Assembly (NCBI GenBank): GCA_964538275.1
Contig: CAZIFW010000093.1
Coordinates: 1-8,690, forward strand
Direction: 5' to 3'
DNA from: CANIGN01 sp964538275
Lineage (GTDB): Bacteria > Bdellovibrionota > UBA2428
Length of the DNA: 8,690 nucleotides
The position numbers and the translations under genes were made by a program. The notes beneath the pieces are model-generated. The model saw only the letters and a list, made by a program, of their open reading frames with translations, was not told the origin of the DNA and made no database searches. Below are positions 5,958 to 8,690 of this stretch, in pieces; within the stretch, counting starts at the first letter, position 1, and every line of letters begins with the position of its first letter.

Positions 5958-6806
5958 TTAATCTACAGTGCCATCAAGGTAAGACCCGCCGTTTGAATTG
6001 CGGTGGGTCCAATGCCACCACTCAGTGGCAAGGCCGCGAAAGCCTTCAGAAGACATGACTCCAGAGATTAGATTTCTATGGTGTTTTTGATCAGAGTTTA
6101 ATTGTGCACTTTGGCCCGAGCGACGTGAAAAGACATCAAAGGCAGTACCTGTGTCTGCTTTTTCCCAGCGTCCCATAACCCATTCAAGGAGTTCAAGGTC
6201 TACCGTGCTTCCTTTGTTATGATTGGAATAAAGAGCAAGATAACCTAAGCGTTTTAATCGACTGGGTCGCAGTATTCCCATTTGATCAAAGAGGCGCGGA
6301 TCTTCAAAAATAACTTTCTGTGCAGCATTGAGGTCACGATCCGTTAAATTCTTTTGGTCCTGCGTATCGGCCCAGTTGGACATGTCAATGCTAGCGCTAG
6401 AAGGACGCCAACAGTCGCGTACTGTGATTCTATAACTTAATCGCTCTAGTCTTTCATTGGCTCTAGAGAGCGCATTCGCAGTTGCTGGTAATAGATAGCA
6501 AGTGTTTGAGCGATAGTTCGCTACTCTGCGACCTAAAAAGTTTTGGCGACCCAAATAAGCCATATCTACGTGGATATTTGAGTTCACACTTGTAATGTCG
6601 ATCAATTCGCGGGGTGCAGCGTTTAGCTGTGGCATGGCCGTATAAAAAGCTGAACTAACAGCTAGGCCTGCAAAAATGGCAGAAAATATCTTCTTGATAT
6701 GTTTGTAGTGACCCTCAGGTTGCGCACAGGAAAAACACACCCCTCCACCCAGGTTTTTTGAAAAACCTTGAAGAGTGATTTTCATAAAAGCGCTGCACCC
6801 CCGCAT
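5958..6806 (-). CDS. VanX/DdpX-type D-alanyl-D-alanine dipeptidase, probably exported (M15 family)
   Basis: A zinc peptidase expected to cleave the dipeptide D-Ala-D-Ala. The M15D pattern is complete: DMAYLGRQNFLGR (81-93), DCWRP with Arg134 as substrate-binding arginine, SNHNKGSTVD giving zinc ligands His196 and Asp203, and TEWWHW with catalytic Glu262 and zinc ligand His265. Spacings (7 and 3) equal those in VanX. A hydrophobic segment at about 39-60, preceded by HIKK and followed by NAAP, looks like a signal peptide, which would place the enzyme in the periplasm; VanX itself is cytoplasmic. The N-terminus is uncertain. ATG at 6806 has only a weak AGAAG upstream, ATG at 6785 (MKITLQG) has none, and both give an unusually long stretch of about 30 residues before the signal. 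A GTG at 6740 is also in frame but lies too close to its GGAGG. The gene follows the acyltransferase on the same strand, separated by a large palindrome. Confidence 0.88.
   Translation of the reverse strand: MRGCSAFMKITLQGFSKNLGGGVCFSCAQPEGHYKHIKKIFSAIFAGLAVSSAFYTAMPQLNAAPRELIDITSVNSNIHVDMAYLGRQNFLGRRVANYRSNTCYLLPATANALSRANERLERLSYRITVRDCWRPSSASIDMSNWADTQDQKNLTDRDLNAAQKVIFEDPRLFDQMGILRPSRLKRLGYLALYSNHNKGSTVDLELLEWVMGRWEKADTGTAFDVFSRRSGQSAQLNSDQKHHRNLISGVMSSEGFRGLATEWWHWTHRNSNGGSYLDGTVD
6751..6768. repeat. Near-perfect palindrome in the dipeptidase 5' region
   Basis: AGGTTTTT and AAAAACCT face each other across 2 nt. On the minus strand a G-rich run (GGGTGGAGGGG) follows. The element lies within the uncertain N-terminal codons of the dipeptidase. 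If the true start is downstream, this would be a leader hairpin near the ribosome binding site; otherwise it is coding sequence. Confidence 0.35.
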
Positions 6807-6883
6807 GCAGCACTTCTAATAAAGTTCTTTGTGAAATATCCCTAAAAAGGTCTGTTATGTCCTTAAATGATCTTGCGCGCCAA

Positions 6884-6969
6884 GTACAGGGGACACTCCA
6901 TTCTGGTCCCGATGACCCAAAGGAAAGTTGCTCAGGGTCATCGGGACCAAAATGGGAGGTCCCCTGTAC
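6884..6969. repeat. 86-bp imperfect palindrome (REP/MITE-like hairpin)
   Basis: Two 35-nt arms (6884-6918 and 6935-6969) face each other across a 16-nt loop. The outer 11 bases (GTACAGGGGAC / GTCCCCTGTAC) and the inner 14 bases (GGTCCCGATGACCC / GGGTCATCGGGACC) pair perfectly. In the middle, CCATT pairs with AATGG. In all, 31 of 35 positions are Watson-Crick pairs. It begins 4 nt beyond the stop codon of the acyltransferase, so on the minus strand it would fold as a very stable 3' hairpin. It may end transcription, protect the mRNA, or separate expression of the acyltransferase and dipeptidase. There is no T-run. Size, GC-rich ends and intergenic position resemble REP elements or small MITEs mobilised by IS200-like Y1 transposases; that origin is inference, since no second copy is in the window. 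Confidence 0.75.
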
Positions 6970-6973
6970 CTCA

Positions 6974-8690
6974 TTACAAAAAGACTTGGTCTAAGAAAGA
7001 GGCTTTTTGAATCACGTAGAAAGGCCGCACGTGGTAGTTGTCTTTGTAAACAGGCTTGCCTTCTTCATCTACGGTAGGACATTTTTCGGGAGTACAAAAT
7101 GTATCAAGAGGATCTAGCAAAGTTGCGCCTGCCTGAATGGATATTTTTTTAATATCTTCTCGTATGGGGAGCCAGCCCGTATCAAATTTTTCTTTATCAA
7201 AGTTTTCAATTTTAATTTCAAATTGTCCTGAAGGAAAATTTCGCTTGATCATACTGCGCGGATTGAATTCGTGGCCCATTGGAATATTGAGCACTACAAA
7301 AACTTTTTTACCTAAATTCTTATAATACTGGATGTCTCGGGAGAGTGCCTTGAGTGCTAAGTTATAACCTGAGCTTCCTTTGGCAATATCAACAGGCTTT
7401 TCTCCGTCAGGTACTTTAGTAAATTCTTTTGTTTGAAAATAAAGTGACCAAACCGCACCCAGCACAATACTTTTAACTTCATCGCGAGCAGCATAATCTT
7501 TTGCAGCGCTTATGATTTTAGAACAAAGAGGGTAGTTGTGATTCGTAGCTTCGGGAATGGGGATGCACCCGCCTTGAGTGATAAAAACAGCAGAGCGTTT
7601 TGTCTGTGGATTCACTTCAAAGTAATGATCCACACGAGGATAAAATTGTTCCATGTTACTATCGCCCATAAAGAGAACTTTTTCGGGACCATTTCCTCGA
7701 ATATATGCAGTTACATCTGGGGCAACGACGCTAGGAACACTTCGGGCATTGGGATAATCCCAATCATAAAAAGCAGCCATGATTTTTTGCAGCTGCCCGC
7801 TATTATTGCGCGCAGTAAATTTTTCATTACGAGTCAGTATACCTACGACAGAAACTATAATCATGATAGCAGTCAGACTGTAGGCATAACGAAGTCTCAA
7901 AGATTTGGACTGCGTTTTGAGTGGAACTTCTAAGAATTTATAGGTTAAGTACGCGAGTACAAAAGAAAGTATAGCAAGTATGGCTTTGGCTTTAAGGCTA
8001 GGTTCTCCGCCTTGAAGTATGCGTGCAAAAGAAAATACAGGCCAATGCCACAAATAAAGTGGGTAGCTAATAAGTCCAATAAATACCATCCAAGGGTTTG
8101 CTAAAAAGTAACGGTTGATTTTGGATTGAGCACCCGCAGAAATTAAAAGTGCTGCTCCAAGAGTGGGGACTGCGGCCCAATAGCCAGGAAAATACATAGC
8201 GGCATGATAAGTTGCGATACTCCAAAAGATAAGGCCGATGCCCAATACCGATCGAAGTTCAGCATTAAAATATTTAGAAATTTTAAAGTTTTTAAATGTA
8301 TTAAAAGTTTCGCTGTAAGCAAGTGAGGCACCTATGAGCAATTCCCAAAAGCGATATTGGGGGAGGTAGAAGGCTCCGCTTATGTCGCGTTTAACGGTAA
8401 AAATATTTAAAAGAAAAGAAGCTACTAAACAACCCAATATAAGAGTGCCGATTTTTCGAGTTTTTTTCCATGTTACAAAAAGGAGCAAAGGCCAAATTAA
8501 ATAGAATTGTTCTTCAATTCCGAGCGACCATAGATGGAGTAGGGGTTTGAGTTCGGCGGCGTGATCAAAGTAGCCCGCTTCTTTATAGAAAGTAATGTTT
8601 GAGAAAAAAACCGTAGCTTTGTGAATGTGTTTGCCAAGGTTTTCAAATTCATCTTGAAGAAGATAATACCAGCCCGCCAAAAAAACACGT
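6974..8690 (-). CDS. OafA-type membrane O-acyltransferase with C-terminal SGNH domain, 5' end beyond the window
   Basis: This protein should move acyl (usually acetyl) groups across the inner membrane and attach them to a cell-surface sugar such as LPS O-antigen or another glycan. The frame is open to the right edge, so the N-terminus with the first membrane helices and the R-x10-H motif is missing. Residues below count from the TTG codon at 8680, which lies inside the gene and is not its start. The acyltransferase-3 domain (to about 285) shows LLHLWSLGIEEQFYLIWP (47-64) and several membrane helices (about 61-70, 78-95, 143-160, 170-185, 198-215, 232-250, 266-284). The SGNH part has the nucleophile block MGDSN (338-342), a paired-cysteine segment FCTPEKCPTVD (528-538) and the Asp-x-x-His motif DNYH (547-550), so both catalytic ends are intact. 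The substrate is unknown. The stop lies 4 nt from the 86-bp palindrome. Confidence 0.92.
   Translation of the reverse strand, partial: RVFLAGWYYLLQDEFENLGKHIHKATVFFSNITFYKEAGYFDHAAELKPLLHLWSLGIEEQFYLIWPLLLFVTWKKTRKIGTLILGCLVASFLLNIFTVKRDISGAFYLPQYRFWELLIGASLAYSETFNTFKNFKISKYFNAELRSVLGIGLIFWSIATYHAAMYFPGYWAAVPTLGAALLISAGAQSKINRYFLANPWMVFIGLISYPLYLWHWPVFSFARILQGGEPSLKAKAILAILSFVLAYLTYKFLEVPLKTQSKSLRLRYAYSLTAIMIIVSVVGILTRNEKFTARNNSGQLQKIMAAFYDWDYPNARSVPSVVAPDVTAYIRGNGPEKVLFMGDSNMEQFYPRVDHYFEVNPQTKRSAVFITQGGCIPIPEATNHNYPLCSKIISAAKDYAARDEVKSIVLGAVWSLYFQTKEFTKVPDGEKPVDIAKGSSGYNLALKALSRDIQYYKNLGKKVFVVLNIPMGHEFNPRSMIKRNFPSGQFEIKIENFDKEKFDTGWLPIREDIKKISIQAGATLLDPLDTFCTPEKCPTVDEEGKPVYKDNYHVRPFYVIQKASFLDQVFL

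Noticed and set aside
6857..6994. Plus-strand 45-codon frame (MSLNDLARQ...) with AAGG seven bases before its ATG
   Set aside because: It runs straight through both arms and the loop of the 86-bp palindrome and into the 3' end of the acyltransferase gene. Its codons are dictated by the repeat, so it is most likely chance.
7538..7933. Plus-strand 131-codon frame opposite the acyltransferase
   Set aside because: It is antisense to the SGNH and linker region of a clear gene, and its composition looks like reverse-strand membrane protein sequence.

Overview
This AT-rich window (clearly below 50% G+C by eye) comes from a Gram-negative bacterium. It carries a Kdo transferase and a heptosyltransferase-type glycosyltransferase (LPS core), a putatively exported M15 peptidase, and a membrane O-acyltransferase. 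Compact gene packing, envelope genes and a eukaryote-like polyamine gene would fit the Bdellovibrio-like bacteria (Bdellovibrionota), but no ribosomal or marker gene is present, so the lineage is a guess.

Layout, left to right. (1) Positions 1-1099, minus strand: an ABC exporter pair. The ATPase (1099 to 380) is followed 8 nt later by an ABC-2-like membrane protein that starts at 371 and runs off the left edge. (2) 1235-3498, minus strand: a GT9 heptosyltransferase-family protein and a Kdo transferase (waaA), joined by a 4-nt ATGA overlap. (3) From about 3499, plus strand and divergent from (2): a MenI/YdiI-like hotdog thioesterase and, 18 nt after it, a 633-residue fusion protein. The fusion has an N-terminal domain like eukaryotic S-adenosylmethionine decarboxylase and a C-terminal domain like spermidine synthase. 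(4) 5958-8690, minus strand and convergent with (3): a VanX-type D-Ala-D-Ala dipeptidase with an N-terminal export signal, and upstream of it an OafA-type acyltransferase with a C-terminal SGNH domain, cut by the right edge. A large 86-bp imperfect palindrome lies between these two genes.

The most striking item is the fusion protein. Its first half aligns over its whole length with the eukaryotic AdoMetDC family as I remember it. However, the serine that becomes the pyruvoyl cofactor is alanine, the catalytic cysteine is asparagine, and a substrate-contact glutamate is glutamine. Its second half keeps the spermidine-synthase fold signatures but has lost several residues that bind decarboxylated AdoMet and putrescine. 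It looks like a pseudoenzyme or repurposed descendant of a polyamine enzyme. It could act as a prozyme-like activator or have a new activity.

How the genes may work together: the minus-strand genes fit an envelope theme (LPS inner core, export, O-acylation, peptidoglycan peptide turnover). The plus-strand pair is a separate two-gene unit of unknown purpose. No tRNA, rRNA, CRISPR array, transposase gene or phage gene was seen.
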